Of a stretch of DNA of 64,000 bases, positions 33,544 through 42,289 are shown one piece after another. This stretch comes from Scandinavium sp051650185 (GTDB lineage: Bacteria; Pseudomonadota; Gammaproteobacteria; Enterobacterales; Enterobacteriaceae), in NCBI RefSeq assembly GCF_051650185.1, contig NZ_JBOFIN010000094.1, positions 1-64,000 of the forward strand. The letters run 5' to 3'. How positions within the stretch are numbered: the first letter of the stretch is position 1; the number at the start of each line of letters is the position of its first letter. The position numbers were made by a program, and so were the translations under genes. The notes beneath the pieces were generated by a model. The model saw only the letters and a list, made by a program, of their open reading frames with translations, ran no database searches and was not told where the DNA came from.

Positions 33544-33557
33544 TTGCGCATGCGCAA
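33544..33557. promoter_or_regulatory. Palindrome upstream of the cyclase gene
   Basis: TTGCGCATGCGCAA is a perfect 14-bp palindrome about 100 bp upstream of the cyclase start codon, in otherwise AT-rich sequence. It could be an operator; the regulator is unknown. Confidence 0.4.
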
Positions 33558-33656
33558 GTATTAATTCTGTTAAATGAGAGAATGTCTGCGGTTATGTAAA
33601 GTAAGCAAAGTATTTGTGGGGAAATAACAATAAGCGTGTGGAGACGTAAGCAGCAG

Positions 33657-33682
33657 CGTGTGTGGCCGGGCGGCCACACACG
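33657..33682 (-). terminator. Hairpin after slyB
   Basis: CGTGTGTGGCCG/CGGCCACACACG forms a 12-bp stem starting 6 bp after the slyB stop codon on the minus strand. No T-run follows, so termination is not certain. Confidence 0.5.
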
Positions 33683-33688
33683 AGATCT

Positions 33689-34156
33689 TTAGCGAGGGGA
33701 CACGGTCACCTGGCTGCCGTTGCTTGCCATTACAACACGCTGGCCAGCAGAGAAACGGGTATCACCCTGTTTCTGAACGACCATGATGGTGTTGCCATCG
33801 TCTTTACGGATTTCCAGCTCAACGCCCTGAGTTTTGTTCATCGCGCCCTGGACGCCCTGACCCGCAACGCCGCCAGCTACAGCACCCGCTGCCGTTGCCA
33901 GTGAACGGCCTGTGCCGCCACCAACGGTATTGCCCAGGAAGCCACCGAGGACTGCGCCACCGATAGCGCCGATGACATTCGAATCATCACCACCCTGAAT
34001 CTGGACTGGACGTACGTGAACGATAGTCCCGTAAGTCACATTCTGAACTTGTTTGGCTTCGGATGCGGAATACACGTCGCCGGACAGGCCACTGCTGCTG
34101 ACGCAACCCGCGAGCGTTAAACCGATCATTGAAACGGCCAATACACGTAACATCAT
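33689..34156 (-). CDS. slyB: Outer-membrane lipoprotein SlyB
   Basis: A 155-residue lipoprotein with lipobox LAGC (Cys18), a glycine-zipper stretch (GAIGGAVLGGFLGNTVGGG) and a C-terminal conserved domain. In E. coli it is part of the PhoP regulon and helps protect the outer membrane under stress. I did not find a clear PhoP box upstream; a -10-like TATAAT lies around 34211-34216 (minus strand). Start may be the first or second of two adjacent ATGs. Confidence 0.96.
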   Translation of the reverse strand: MMLRVLAVSMIGLTLAGCVSSSGLSGDVYSASEAKQVQNVTYGTIVHVRPVQIQGGDDSNVIGAIGGAVLGGFLGNTVGGGTGRSLATAAGAVAGGVAGQGVQGAMNKTQGVELEIRKDDGNTIMVVQKQGDTRFSAGQRVVMASNGSQVTVSPR

Positions 34157-34430
34157 TTATGAATCTCCTGTTCACCAAGTAACGCTCTTGAGAGCATCCT
34201 TACCTCGCAATTATATGGCATTTATCCCTGGGCGGTCATATGTTCTGCGCGGATATAATGAAAATTCTAATTGCAGTAATCTTAACCACACGTCAACAGC
34301 CGCTTCGCCAGTGAAGAAAGACAGAGTTTGAGGGATTTTGTGGGCGATTGTTAAATTTTATGAGCCGGTCGTGGCATTGAGCAGGACTTTATGTTTCAGT
34401 GTGCCTTTCGGGCACAACTAAGGAAGGCGT

Positions 34431-35555
34431 ATGAAATCGGGTCGTTATATCGGCGTAATGTCAGGTACCAGCCTTGATGGGGTTGATGTGGTCCTTGCGG
34501 CAATGGATGACAATATGGTGGCGCAGCAAGCCAGCCTTTCTTATCCCATCCCCATTGCGCTGAAAGAGGCCATTCTGGCGATTTGCCAGGGGCAGCAATT
34601 AACGCTGTCGCAGTATGGTCAGCTCGATACCCGCCTTGGGCACTTGTTCGCTGATGCGGTTCTGGCGTTGATGGCGCAGGAAAATCTCACCGCCAGTGAT
34701 GTGGTCGCTATTGGTTGTCACGGCCAGACTGTCTGGCATGAACCTGACAGTGATGCACCTCATACCTTGCAAATTGGTGATAACAATATTGTTGCCGCTC
34801 GCACAGGCGTCACTGTGGTGGGGGATTTTCGTCGTCGCGATATGGCGCTGGGCGGGCAGGGGGCGCCGCTGGTTCCTGCCTTTCATCAGGCATTACTGGC
34901 AGACCCGCTTGAGCGCCGCGTGGTGCTGAATATCGGTGGCATTGCAAATCTGTCGCTGTTGTGTCCGGGCCTACCGGTAAAAGGCCATGATACCGGGCCT
35001 GGAAATATGCTGATGGACGCGTGGATCTGGCGTCAATGCGGTAAGCCTTACGATAAGGATGCCGCGTGGGCGAGTGGTGGAAAAATCAATCTGCCCCTGT
35101 TGCAGGAAATGCTCAGCGACCCGTGGTTTGCCCTGCCTGCACCGAAAAGTACGGGCCGTGAGTACTTCAATTACGGTTGGCTCGAACGTCAGCTTGCGAA
35201 GCATCCTAATGTGAGCGCGGTGGACGTCATGACCACCCTGACGGAACTGACGGCAGTCACCATCAGCGAACAGGTGCTGCTGAGTGGTGGCTGTGAGCGT
35301 CTGCTAGTCTGCGGCGGCGGGAGCCGTAATCCTCTGTTAATGGCTCGTCTTGCTGCGCTGCTGCCAGGTACCGAAGTGTCGACGACTGACGAATCAGGCG
35401 TTAGCGGCGATGATATGGAAGGCCTGGCGTTTGCGTGGCTGGCATGGCGTACCCTGGCAGAACTTCCCGGGAACCTACCATCCGTTACGGGAGCCAGTGA
35501 GGCAACCGTCTTAGGCGCCATTTTTCCTGCCAACGACCCGCAGAATCAGAGTTAA
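34431..35555 (+). CDS. anmK: Anhydro-N-acetylmuramic acid kinase
   Basis: A 374-residue ATPase-fold kinase that cleaves and phosphorylates 1,6-anhydro-MurNAc from recycled cell wall, giving MurNAc-6-phosphate. Signature motifs include GVMSGTSLDGVDV (phosphate loop), GCHGQTVWH, and NIGGIANLS, with GHDTGPGN near the catalytic Asp. AAGGAAGG precedes the ATG. A hairpin and then mliC follow. Confidence 0.97.
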   Translation: MKSGRYIGVMSGTSLDGVDVVLAAMDDNMVAQQASLSYPIPIALKEAILAICQGQQLTLSQYGQLDTRLGHLFADAVLALMAQENLTASDVVAIGCHGQTVWHEPDSDAPHTLQIGDNNIVAARTGVTVVGDFRRRDMALGGQGAPLVPAFHQALLADPLERRVVLNIGGIANLSLLCPGLPVKGHDTGPGNMLMDAWIWRQCGKPYDKDAAWASGGKINLPLLQEMLSDPWFALPAPKSTGREYFNYGWLERQLAKHPNVSAVDVMTTLTELTAVTISEQVLLSGGCERLLVCGGGSRNPLLMARLAALLPGTEVSTTDESGVSGDDMEGLAFAWLAWRTLAELPGNLPSVTGASEATVLGAIFPANDPQNQS

Positions 35556-35599
35556 CTGACTGAGTCATGCTGCTAATGCCGATAAACTAGAAGCGTTAT

Positions 35600-35618
35600 G
35601 GAGGGCATCTTGCCCTCC
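35600..35618 (+). other. Hairpin between anmK and mliC
   Basis: GGAGGGCA/TGCCCTCC is an 8-bp stem with a TCT loop, 29 bp before mliC. No T-run follows, so read-through into mliC is expected. Confidence 0.5.
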
Positions 35619-35646
35619 TGGACCGGGACAGTCTTAAGGCAAGCTA

Positions 35647-35970
35647 ATGAAAAAACTCCTCCTCGCAATTGTACCCCTGATGCTCTCCGGATGTAGCTAT
35701 TACAACCAGTTCGTTGAGCGTATGAACACCGACACGCTGCAATACCAGTGTGATGAAAAACCGTTAACGGTTCATCTGAACAATACCCGCCAGCAGGTCG
35801 ATTTTATTTACGACAACCAGCAGCAGACGCTGACGCAAGGCATTTCAGCTTCAGGCGCGCGCTACACTGACGGGATTTATGTCTTCTGGTCGAAAGGGGA
35901 CACCGCGACAGTCTACAAACGCGATCGTATCGTCCTGAATAACTGTCAGTTACAAAATCCGAAGCGTTGA
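35647..35970 (+). CDS. mliC: C-type lysozyme inhibitor MliC
   Basis: A 107-residue lipoprotein with lipobox LSGC (Cys16) and the MliC/PliC fold. The inhibitory loop includes SGARYTDG, where Ser and the downstream Lys/Tyr occupy the lysozyme active site. The conserved cysteine pair is in YQCDEK and NNCQL. It protects against host lysozyme. It was formerly called YdhA. Confidence 0.95.
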   Translation: MKKLLLAIVPLMLSGCSYYNQFVERMNTDTLQYQCDEKPLTVHLNNTRQQVDFIYDNQQQTLTQGISASGARYTDGIYVFWSKGDTATVYKRDRIVLNNCQLQNPKR

Positions 35971-36027
35971 GATTTTGCCAAGGGCAGCGCACAATAGCGC
36001 TACCCGAAGACAACACTCTCAAACGCC

Positions 36028-36684
36028 ATGTCTGATAACGACGACCTGCAGCAAATCGCGCATCTGCGCCGTGAATATACCCGTGGCGGCCTGCGCCGCC
36101 GCGATCTTCCTGCTGAACCTTTGGCTTTATTTGAGCGCTGGCTCGGACAGGCCTGTGAAGCAAAACTCGCCGATCCGACGGCCATGGTCGTTGCGACCGT
36201 TGATGAGAACGGCCAGCCGTACCAGCGTATCGTCCTGCTCAAGCATTATGATGAAAAGGGGCTGGTCTTCTACACCAATCTCGGTAGCCGCAAAGCGCAT
36301 CACCTTGAGAAAAATCCTCGCATCAGTTTGTTGTTCCCATGGCATATGCTCGAGCGCCAGGTAATGGTCACTGGCAAAGCGGAACGTCTTTCCACCCTCG
36401 AAGTGGTCAAATATTTCCACAGTCGCCCACGCGACAGCCAGATTGGGGCCTGGGTTTCAAAACAATCCAGCCGTATTTCGGCGCGTGGCATTCTGGAAAG
36501 CAAATTCCTCGAACTCAAACAAAAGTTCCAGCAGGGCGAAGTCCCGCTGCCGAGTTTCTGGGGCGGATTCCGTGTCAACATTGAGTCGATGGAGTTCTGG
36601 CAGGGGGGCGAACATCGCCTGCACGATCGTTTTCTTTACCAGCGTGAAAGCGACGCCTGGAAAATCGACCGACTCGCGCCGTAA
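36028..36684 (+). CDS. pdxH: Pyridoxamine/pyridoxine 5'-phosphate oxidase
   Basis: The 218-residue FMN enzyme makes pyridoxal phosphate in the last step of synthesis and salvage. FMN-binding stretches RIVLLKHYDEKG and FYTNLGSRKA are intact, as is the C-terminal RLHDRFLYQR. Length equals E. coli PdxH. It precedes tyrS, the usual order. Confidence 0.98.
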   Translation: MSDNDDLQQIAHLRREYTRGGLRRRDLPAEPLALFERWLGQACEAKLADPTAMVVATVDENGQPYQRIVLLKHYDEKGLVFYTNLGSRKAHHLEKNPRISLLFPWHMLERQVMVTGKAERLSTLEVVKYFHSRPRDSQIGAWVSKQSSRISARGILESKFLELKQKFQQGEVPLPSFWGGFRVNIESMEFWQGGEHRLHDRFLYQRESDAWKIDRLAP

Positions 36685-36810
36685 TTGCGTATTTTGTTGT
36701 TTTAAGCGCTGGCACAACACGGGCTGGCGTTTTATTCTATGAACCTTTCGCATCTGGCGAAACGTCGTGTACCGGCTAAGGTGCAGTCTGTTTTATACAT
36801 GGAGACTTTG

Positions 36811-38085
36811 ATGGCGAGCAGTAACTTGATTAAACAATTGCAAGAGCGGGGCCTTGTGGCTCAGGTGACGGACGAGGAAGCGTTAGCAGAGCGACTGGCG
36901 CAGGGCCCGATCGCGCTCTATTGCGGCTTCGACCCAACCGCTGACAGCTTGCATTTGGGGCATCTCGTTCCCCTGTTATGCCTGAAACGGTTCCAGGAAG
37001 CAGGCCACAAGCCTGTGGCTTTGGTTGGCGGAGCAACCGGTCTTATCGGCGATCCGAGTTTCAAAGCGGCCGAGCGTAAACTGAACACCGAAGATACCGT
37101 TCAGGAGTGGGTTGAGAAAATCCGTAAGCAGGTCGCGCCGTTCCTCGATTTTGACTGTGGCGATAACTCCGCAATCGCGGCAAACAACTACGACTGGTTT
37201 GGCGGCATGAACGTGCTGACCTTCCTGCGTGACATCGGCAAACACTTCTCCGTGAACCAGATGATCAACAAGGAAGCGGTAAAACAGCGTCTGAACCGTG
37301 ACGACCAGGGTATTTCCTTCACTGAATTCTCCTACAACCTGCTGCAAGGGTATGACTTCGCGTGCCTGAATAACCTGCACGGTGTTGCGCTGCAGATTGG
37401 CGGTTCCGATCAGTGGGGCAACATCACCTCTGGTATCGACCTGACGCGTCGCCTGCACCAGAATCAGGTGTTTGGTCTGACCGTTCCGCTGATCACCAAA
37501 GCCGACGGCACCAAATTCGGTAAAACCGAAGGTGGCGCAGTGTGGTTGGATCCGAAGAAAACCAGCCCGTACAAATTCTACCAGTTCTGGATTAACACCG
37601 CGGACGCGGACGTTTACCGCTTCCTGAAGTTCTTCACCTTCATGGACATTGCTGAAATCAATGCGCTGGAAGAAGAAGACAAAAACAGCGGTAAAGCACC
37701 ACGCGCACAGTACGTGCTGGCGGAAAACGTCACCCGCCTGGTGCACGGTGAAGAAGGCCTGGTGGCGGCAAAACGCATCACCGAAAGCCTGTTTAACGGT
37801 ACGCTGAGTGACCTGAGCGAAGCCGATTTCGAACAACTGGCGCAGGATGGCATGCCAATGGTCGAAATGGAGAAGGGCGCTGATCTGATGCAGGCACTGG
37901 TGGACTCTGAGCTACAGCCGTCTCGCGGTCAGGCGCGTAAAACCATCGCGTCCAATGCTGTCACCATCAACGGTGAAAAGCAGATTGACCCGGAATACAC
38001 CTTCGCAGACAGTGACCGCCTGTACGGCCGTTACACGCTGCTGCGTCGCGGTAAGAAAAACTACTGCCTGGTGTGCTGGAAGTAA
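36811..38085 (+). CDS. tyrS: Tyrosyl-tRNA synthetase
   Basis: The 424-residue class I synthetase charges tRNA-Tyr. It has the HIGH-type motif HLGHLVP, the KMSKS-type motif KFGKTEG and a C-terminal S4-like RNA-binding domain. The frame is open from 36739, but the protein begins at 36811, 6 bases after GGAG and at the same residue as E. coli TyrS. In E. coli pdxY follows; here a terminator and then convergent gstA follow. Confidence 0.98.
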   Translation: MASSNLIKQLQERGLVAQVTDEEALAERLAQGPIALYCGFDPTADSLHLGHLVPLLCLKRFQEAGHKPVALVGGATGLIGDPSFKAAERKLNTEDTVQEWVEKIRKQVAPFLDFDCGDNSAIAANNYDWFGGMNVLTFLRDIGKHFSVNQMINKEAVKQRLNRDDQGISFTEFSYNLLQGYDFACLNNLHGVALQIGGSDQWGNITSGIDLTRRLHQNQVFGLTVPLITKADGTKFGKTEGGAVWLDPKKTSPYKFYQFWINTADADVYRFLKFFTFMDIAEINALEEEDKNSGKAPRAQYVLAENVTRLVHGEEGLVAAKRITESLFNGTLSDLSEADFEQLAQDGMPMVEMEKGADLMQALVDSELQPSRGQARKTIASNAVTINGEKQIDPEYTFADSDRLYGRYTLLRRGKKNYCLVCWK

Positions 38086-38107
38086 GTTCTGGCAGCAGGA
38101 AAAAGAG

Positions 38108-38134
38108 AAGGGCGTGCAATGCACGCCCTTTTTT
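38108..38134 (+). terminator. Terminator of tyrS
   Basis: AAGGGCGTGC/GCACGCCCTT forms a perfect 10-bp stem with an AAT loop, followed by a T-run. Confidence 0.92.
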
Positions 38135-38151
38135 CTTGCGCTGAAAGGAGA

Positions 38152-38757
38152 TTAACTGATCCCTTCCGCAGCCAGGGCTGCCGTCACGCCAGGACGAGCC
38201 GCCACGCGAGCCATATAAGCTTCGATATTCTTCAGCCCGCTTAAATCCAGTTTCACCGCGCGTGCCCAGCGCAGAACGGTAAACAGATAGGCGTCAGCAA
38301 TAGTGAAGCGATTGCCGCTGATCCACTCTCCGTCGCGCAGCGCTTCGTTGATGTAAGCCATCTTTTTCTCAAGCAGTGAGCGCACAGTCGGCTTGTAGTC
38401 TTCTGGCGTATCCGGGCGGAACAGCGGCGTGAAGCCTTTGTGCAGCTCGGTGGCGATGTAGTTAAGCCATTCAAGCGTTTTGTAACGCGCGATGCTGCCC
38501 GCAGGTGCCAGAAGCTGGCGGTCTGCTTTGTTGTCCGCGATGTACTGCATGATGGCCACGCCTTCGGTCAGCAGCGTATTGTCGTCCAGAAGCAGGGCAG
38601 GCACCTGACCTTTCGGATTGACCTGCCAGTAATCTTCACCGTTCTCCAGCTGTTTTTTCGCAAGATCAACGCCGACCAGCGAAAAATCCATTCCGCTTTC
38701 ACGCAACGTGATGTGTGAAGCAAGGGAACAGGCGCCGGGTTTGTAGAACAATTTCAT
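38152..38757 (-). CDS. gstA: Glutathione S-transferase, beta class
   Basis: The 201-residue enzyme conjugates glutathione to electrophiles. The bacterial-type Cys10 is present (KPGACSLASH), with the glutathione-binding LLLDDNTLLTEGVAI stretch in the thioredoxin domain and an all-helical C-terminal domain. AAAGGAG precedes the ATG. It lies between tyrS and dtpA as in E. coli, minus pdxY. Confidence 0.96.
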   Translation of the reverse strand: MKLFYKPGACSLASHITLRESGMDFSLVGVDLAKKQLENGEDYWQVNPKGQVPALLLDDNTLLTEGVAIMQYIADNKADRQLLAPAGSIARYKTLEWLNYIATELHKGFTPLFRPDTPEDYKPTVRSLLEKKMAYINEALRDGEWISGNRFTIADAYLFTVLRWARAVKLDLSGLKNIEAYMARVAARPGVTAALAAEGIS

Positions 38758-38808
38758 GACGAACTCCTTTAGACAGAGATGTGCCTCTATCCTAGTGCGC
38801 TGACAGAT

Positions 38809-38840
38809 AAAAAAAAAGCCGCTGAACGTGTCAGCGGCTT
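38809..38840 (-). terminator. Terminator of dtpA
   Basis: AAGCCGCTGA/TCAGCGGCTT forms a perfect 10-bp stem, followed on the minus strand by a run of nine Ts. Confidence 0.92.
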
Positions 38841-38864
38841 ATTTAATTTTGTTTCCCGAAAGGG

Positions 38865-40370
38865 TTAAGCAGTGGCTGCTTCGCGAGCTTTCTCGGCAGC
38901 ATCATCGCTCAGGGTCATACGGTTCAGCTTTGGTGCAGTCAGCAGCATCAGCACAGCGATAACCGCCGTAGCAATACCAATCTGCATGAACACATGGCCG
39001 TAGACATTCAGGGACAGCAGTGGGTCAGTCACGTTCTCAGGGACTGCCATCAGGTTTGCAATTTTACCTGCGATGATGGCGGCACCCGCCGTGGTCAGGA
39101 ACCAGCTACCCATGATGAAGCCCATCAGACGCTGTGGAACCAGCTGCGCCACCATTGCCAGACCCAGACCGGAGATCATCAGCTCACCGATAGACTGCAG
39201 CGCATAGCTCAGGATCAGCCAGTTTACGGACACGATACCTGCGTCACTTGCAAACTTGGTACCCAGTGGCAGCACCAGGAAGGCACCGGAGCACAGGACC
39301 ATACCGATAGCAAACTTGTGCGGCATCGGCATACGGTCGCCCATCTTGTTATAGATAGCGGCCAGAATTGGGCTACCAATCATGATCCAGAATGGGTTCA
39401 GGGCCTGGAACTGCTCTGGCTCGAACGCGATACCCAGAATGGAGTGCTCAACGTTACGGATAGCGAAGAAGTTCAGAGAAGTCGGCATCTGGCTGTACAG
39501 CACGAAGAACACAATCGCTTCAACCATCAGGATGAACGCTACGATCATTTTACGACGAGCAGCACCCTGCATAGAGAAGGTTTCTTTTGCGAAGACACAA
39601 ACGATACCCAGAGCGACCACGCCCAGAACCATACGAGCGATGCCCTGGTTATGCAGCAGCCAGGTAGCGATAGCAACCAGAACCACAACCCCTGCGATGG
39701 TCGCCAGCAGTTTGCCGTAGTTAACCGGTGCGAAGTCAGGTTTAGAACCGTAGTTTTTCACCCACTTCTGACAGAACGCGAAGTTCACAACGGTAATCAG
39801 CATGCCGACAACGCTCAGTGCGAACGCAGTGCTCCAGCCGTATTTCGCGGCGAGCCATGGCGTTGCCAGCATAGAGAAGAAGGAACCGATGTTGATGGAC
39901 ATGTAGTACATGGTGAATGCACCGTCCAGACGCGGATCTTCTTTGTCGTAGCAGGTAGAAAGCAGGGAAGACGGGTTCGCTTTGAACAGGCCATTACCAA
40001 CAGCAATGGCGGCCATACCCATGTAAACCATACCGGCATCGTGGCCAGAGAAGGCAACCATCGAATAACCGATAGCCAGCACGATAGCACCAAGCATGAT
40101 AACGCGTTTAGTGCCCAGAACTTTATCACCCAGCCAGCCGCCAACGGCAACCAGGCCATAAACCAGCGCACTGAAGGAAGAGAACAGCGTAATAGAGTCC
40201 GCTTCGGACATCCCCAGTTGTTTAACCAAGTAAACAGCCATGATCCCTTGCAGGCCGTAATAACCAAAACGTTCCCAAAGTTCGATAGAGAAGATGAGAT
40301 AGAACGCTTTAGGTTGTTTGAAAGCGTTCAGACTGACGCTTTCTGTTGGTTTGTTGTTTGCAGTAGACAC
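38865..40370 (-). CDS. dtpA: Dipeptide/tripeptide:proton symporter DtpA
   Basis: The 501-residue POT-family importer takes up di- and tripeptides. The ExxER motif is present in ELWERFGYYG, along with the PTR2 signatures of helices 2-5. Fourteen transmembrane segments fit the length. It was formerly called TppB. The 576-bp upstream region is unusually long and carries a CRP-like site. Confidence 0.97.
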   Translation of the reverse strand: MSTANNKPTESVSLNAFKQPKAFYLIFSIELWERFGYYGLQGIMAVYLVKQLGMSEADSITLFSSFSALVYGLVAVGGWLGDKVLGTKRVIMLGAIVLAIGYSMVAFSGHDAGMVYMGMAAIAVGNGLFKANPSSLLSTCYDKEDPRLDGAFTMYYMSINIGSFFSMLATPWLAAKYGWSTAFALSVVGMLITVVNFAFCQKWVKNYGSKPDFAPVNYGKLLATIAGVVVLVAIATWLLHNQGIARMVLGVVALGIVCVFAKETFSMQGAARRKMIVAFILMVEAIVFFVLYSQMPTSLNFFAIRNVEHSILGIAFEPEQFQALNPFWIMIGSPILAAIYNKMGDRMPMPHKFAIGMVLCSGAFLVLPLGTKFASDAGIVSVNWLILSYALQSIGELMISGLGLAMVAQLVPQRLMGFIMGSWFLTTAGAAIIAGKIANLMAVPENVTDPLLSLNVYGHVFMQIGIATAVIAVLMLLTAPKLNRMTLSDDAAEKAREAATA

Positions 40371-40788
40371 ATATACCTCTTTTTTTAAGTCCCGCAGTAA
40401 CGGGGGTCATCGGCGTGACGATCGTGGAGTCATCCGCCTTATAGTTATTCTTGGAGGGGAAAACGGCAGGTAATGTTCACTATCCTGGTCGATCACACAA
40501 GTGGTTTGTAATACTCTGTTACACATAACGAGGGCGTTATAATCGTCCGTTCATACAAATGTTATTCAGCGTTTAACTTCGCCGTTTCGTTTCTTCCAGA
40601 TTTTTTCACTGTTGAAGTGGGGGTTTTATCGGCAAATGGCGATATGTTCTGCTGATTTGTCAATATTGCAGTGATATAGGCCAATATTCCGAAAGTTAGT
40701 GGTGATATCTCTGGTTAAAAAACGGTTAACCACTGCATCGGCAAAGGCTTAAGCGTTTTCTCGTAACGATAATTTAACGTGGTGTTAT

Positions 40789-40810
40789 CGAAGTGATCTA
40801 TGTCACATTT
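40789..40810. promoter_or_regulatory. CRP-like binding site
   Basis: The 22 bases match the CRP consensus AAATGTGATCTAGATCACATTT at 17 positions, with TCACA intact and AGTGA for TGTGA. It is more than 400 bp upstream of dtpA, the only gene downstream on the minus strand. Confidence 0.6.
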
Positions 40811-40912
40811 GTATAGAAAATTTCGTTGAGAAAAAAACGATTAACCTGCTTGAGCGGTAAACGACCCGATCATCGGTTAGTCTTAGGCATTATATCTGGT
40901 CAATAAGACGGC

Positions 40913-40939
40913 AAAAGCGCCGTGTGGGAACACGGCGTT
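40913..40939 (-). terminator. Terminator of the rsx-nth operon
   Basis: CGCCGTGT/ACACGGCG forms an 8-bp stem followed by four Ts on the minus strand, 8 bp after the nth stop. Confidence 0.85.
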
Positions 40940-40946
40940 GGAAGGG

Positions 40947-41582
40947 TCAGACGTCAGTCTTCTCTTTGAATTCGCAAAGGTCTTCAATCAGGCAGGAGCC
41001 GCAGCGGGGTTTGCGGGCAATGCAGGTATAACGTCCGTGCAGAATAAGCCAGTGGTGGCAATCCACTTTAAACTCCGCGGGAACCACTTTGAGCAGCTTT
41101 TCTTCGACCTGTTCGACGTTCTTACCCGGCGCAAAGTTAGTGCGGTTACAGACACGAAAAATGTGCGTATCAACAGCAATCGTCGGCCAGCCAAAGGCCG
41201 TATTGAGCACGACGTTCGCTGTTTTACGCCCGACACCGGGCAGGGCTTCGAGCGCGGCGCGATCTTCTGGAACAACGCTACCGTGTTGTTCAATCAGGAT
41301 ACGGCAGGTTTTAATCACGTTCTCGGCTTTGCTGTTAAACAGGCCGATGGTTTTGATGTACTCCTTCACACCGTCAACACCCAGCGCCAGCATGGCTTCG
41401 GGCGTATTGGCAACAGGGTACAATTTTGCAGTGGCTTTATTGACGCTGACGTCGGTTGCCTGAGCAGAAAGCAGCACGGCAATCAGCAGCTCAAAGGGCG
41501 ACGTAAAATTGAGTTCGGTCGTTGGGTGCGGATTGTTGTCCCGCAATCGCGTGAGGATCTCCTGACGCTTCTCTTTGTTCAT
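40947..41582 (-). CDS. nth: Endonuclease III
   Basis: The 211-residue DNA glycosylase/AP lyase removes oxidised pyrimidines. It contains the helix-hairpin-helix LPGVGRKTANVVL with the catalytic Lys, the catalytic Asp in AVDTHIFRV, and the C-terminal [4Fe-4S] cluster cysteines in CIARKPRCGSCLIEDLC. Its start shares one base with the rsxE stop, so it ends the rsx operon. Confidence 0.98.
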   Translation of the reverse strand: MNKEKRQEILTRLRDNNPHPTTELNFTSPFELLIAVLLSAQATDVSVNKATAKLYPVANTPEAMLALGVDGVKEYIKTIGLFNSKAENVIKTCRILIEQHGSVVPEDRAALEALPGVGRKTANVVLNTAFGWPTIAVDTHIFRVCNRTNFAPGKNVEQVEEKLLKVVPAEFKVDCHHWLILHGRYTCIARKPRCGSCLIEDLCEFKEKTDV

Positions 41583-42286
41583 TACGCTTTCCCTGTCGTG
41601 GTTTTCACATCCGGCGTCACTTCACAGTGATTTCGCACGGCGCTGGCTTTCTGTTTGGCGCGCTGATCAATCAGGTATTTTAGGGCCAGCAGCATGCCAA
41701 GGCCAATAAAAGCGCCGGGTGGCAGCATGGCCAGCAGGAAAGGCGTATCGGTGTGGAAGACTTCAATGCGCAACACTTTCGCCCAGCCGCCTAACAGACC
41801 ATCCGCACCATCAAAAAGCGTGCCGTTACCCAAAATTTCGCGCAGAGAGCCCAGCACAAACATGGCACAGGTTGCCCCCATACCGATGGAGAACCCATCA
41901 AGTGCGGAAAGCATCGGCCCTTTTTTAGCCGCAAAAGCTTCGGCGCGCCCGACCACAATACAGTTAGTCACGATCAGCGGAATAAAAATGCCCAGAGACT
42001 GATACAGCCCGAATGCATAGGCGTTGATCAGCATCTGCACACAGCTCACCACCGAGGCGATGATCATCACATAAATCGGGATGCGAATTTCGGACGGCGT
42101 CCAGCGGCGAAGCAACGAGATAAACAGGTTGGTCAGCGTCAGCACCAGCGTCGTTGCCAGGCCCAGACCGAGGGCGTTAGTCGCGGTGGAGGTGACAGCC
42201 AGCAGCGGGCAAAGGCCCAGCAGCTGCACCAGTGACGAGTTGTTTTTCCATAATCCCTGGACAATAACGTCTTTTATTTCGCTCAT
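41582..42286 (-). CDS. rsxE: Rsx complex subunit RsxE
   Basis: A 234-residue integral inner-membrane subunit, homologous to RnfE and NqrD, with six transmembrane segments (SSLVQLLGLCPLLAVT at the N-terminus). As part of the Rsx complex it helps use reducing power to reset oxidised SoxR. The motif cysteine in LGLCP is shared with RsxA. It is coupled to nth downstream. Confidence 0.97.
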   Translation of the reverse strand: MSEIKDVIVQGLWKNNSSLVQLLGLCPLLAVTSTATNALGLGLATTLVLTLTNLFISLLRRWTPSEIRIPIYVMIIASVVSCVQMLINAYAFGLYQSLGIFIPLIVTNCIVVGRAEAFAAKKGPMLSALDGFSIGMGATCAMFVLGSLREILGNGTLFDGADGLLGGWAKVLRIEVFHTDTPFLLAMLPPGAFIGLGMLLALKYLIDQRAKQKASAVRNHCEVTPDVKTTTGKA

Positions 42287-42289
42287 GAT

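Larger units (their letters stand above)
40371..40946. other. Long intergenic region dtpA-nth
   Basis: No gene is visible in these 576 bp. The right end holds the nth-rsx terminator (40913-40939). A CRP-like site lies at 40789-40810. A -10-like TATAAC (minus strand) near 40536-40541 is a candidate dtpA promoter, leaving a leader of about 160 bases. The middle part is AT-rich with GGTTAA repeats (40713-40732). Confidence 0.55.

Noticed and set aside
34157..34430. PhoP box upstream of slyB
   Set aside because: Only a partial GGTTAAGATTACTGC resemblance was seen; no second half-site with correct spacing.
38994..40388. 464-codon open frame on the plus strand
   Set aside because: It mirrors dtpA and its product is low-complexity His/Gln/Asn-rich with no recognisable domain.
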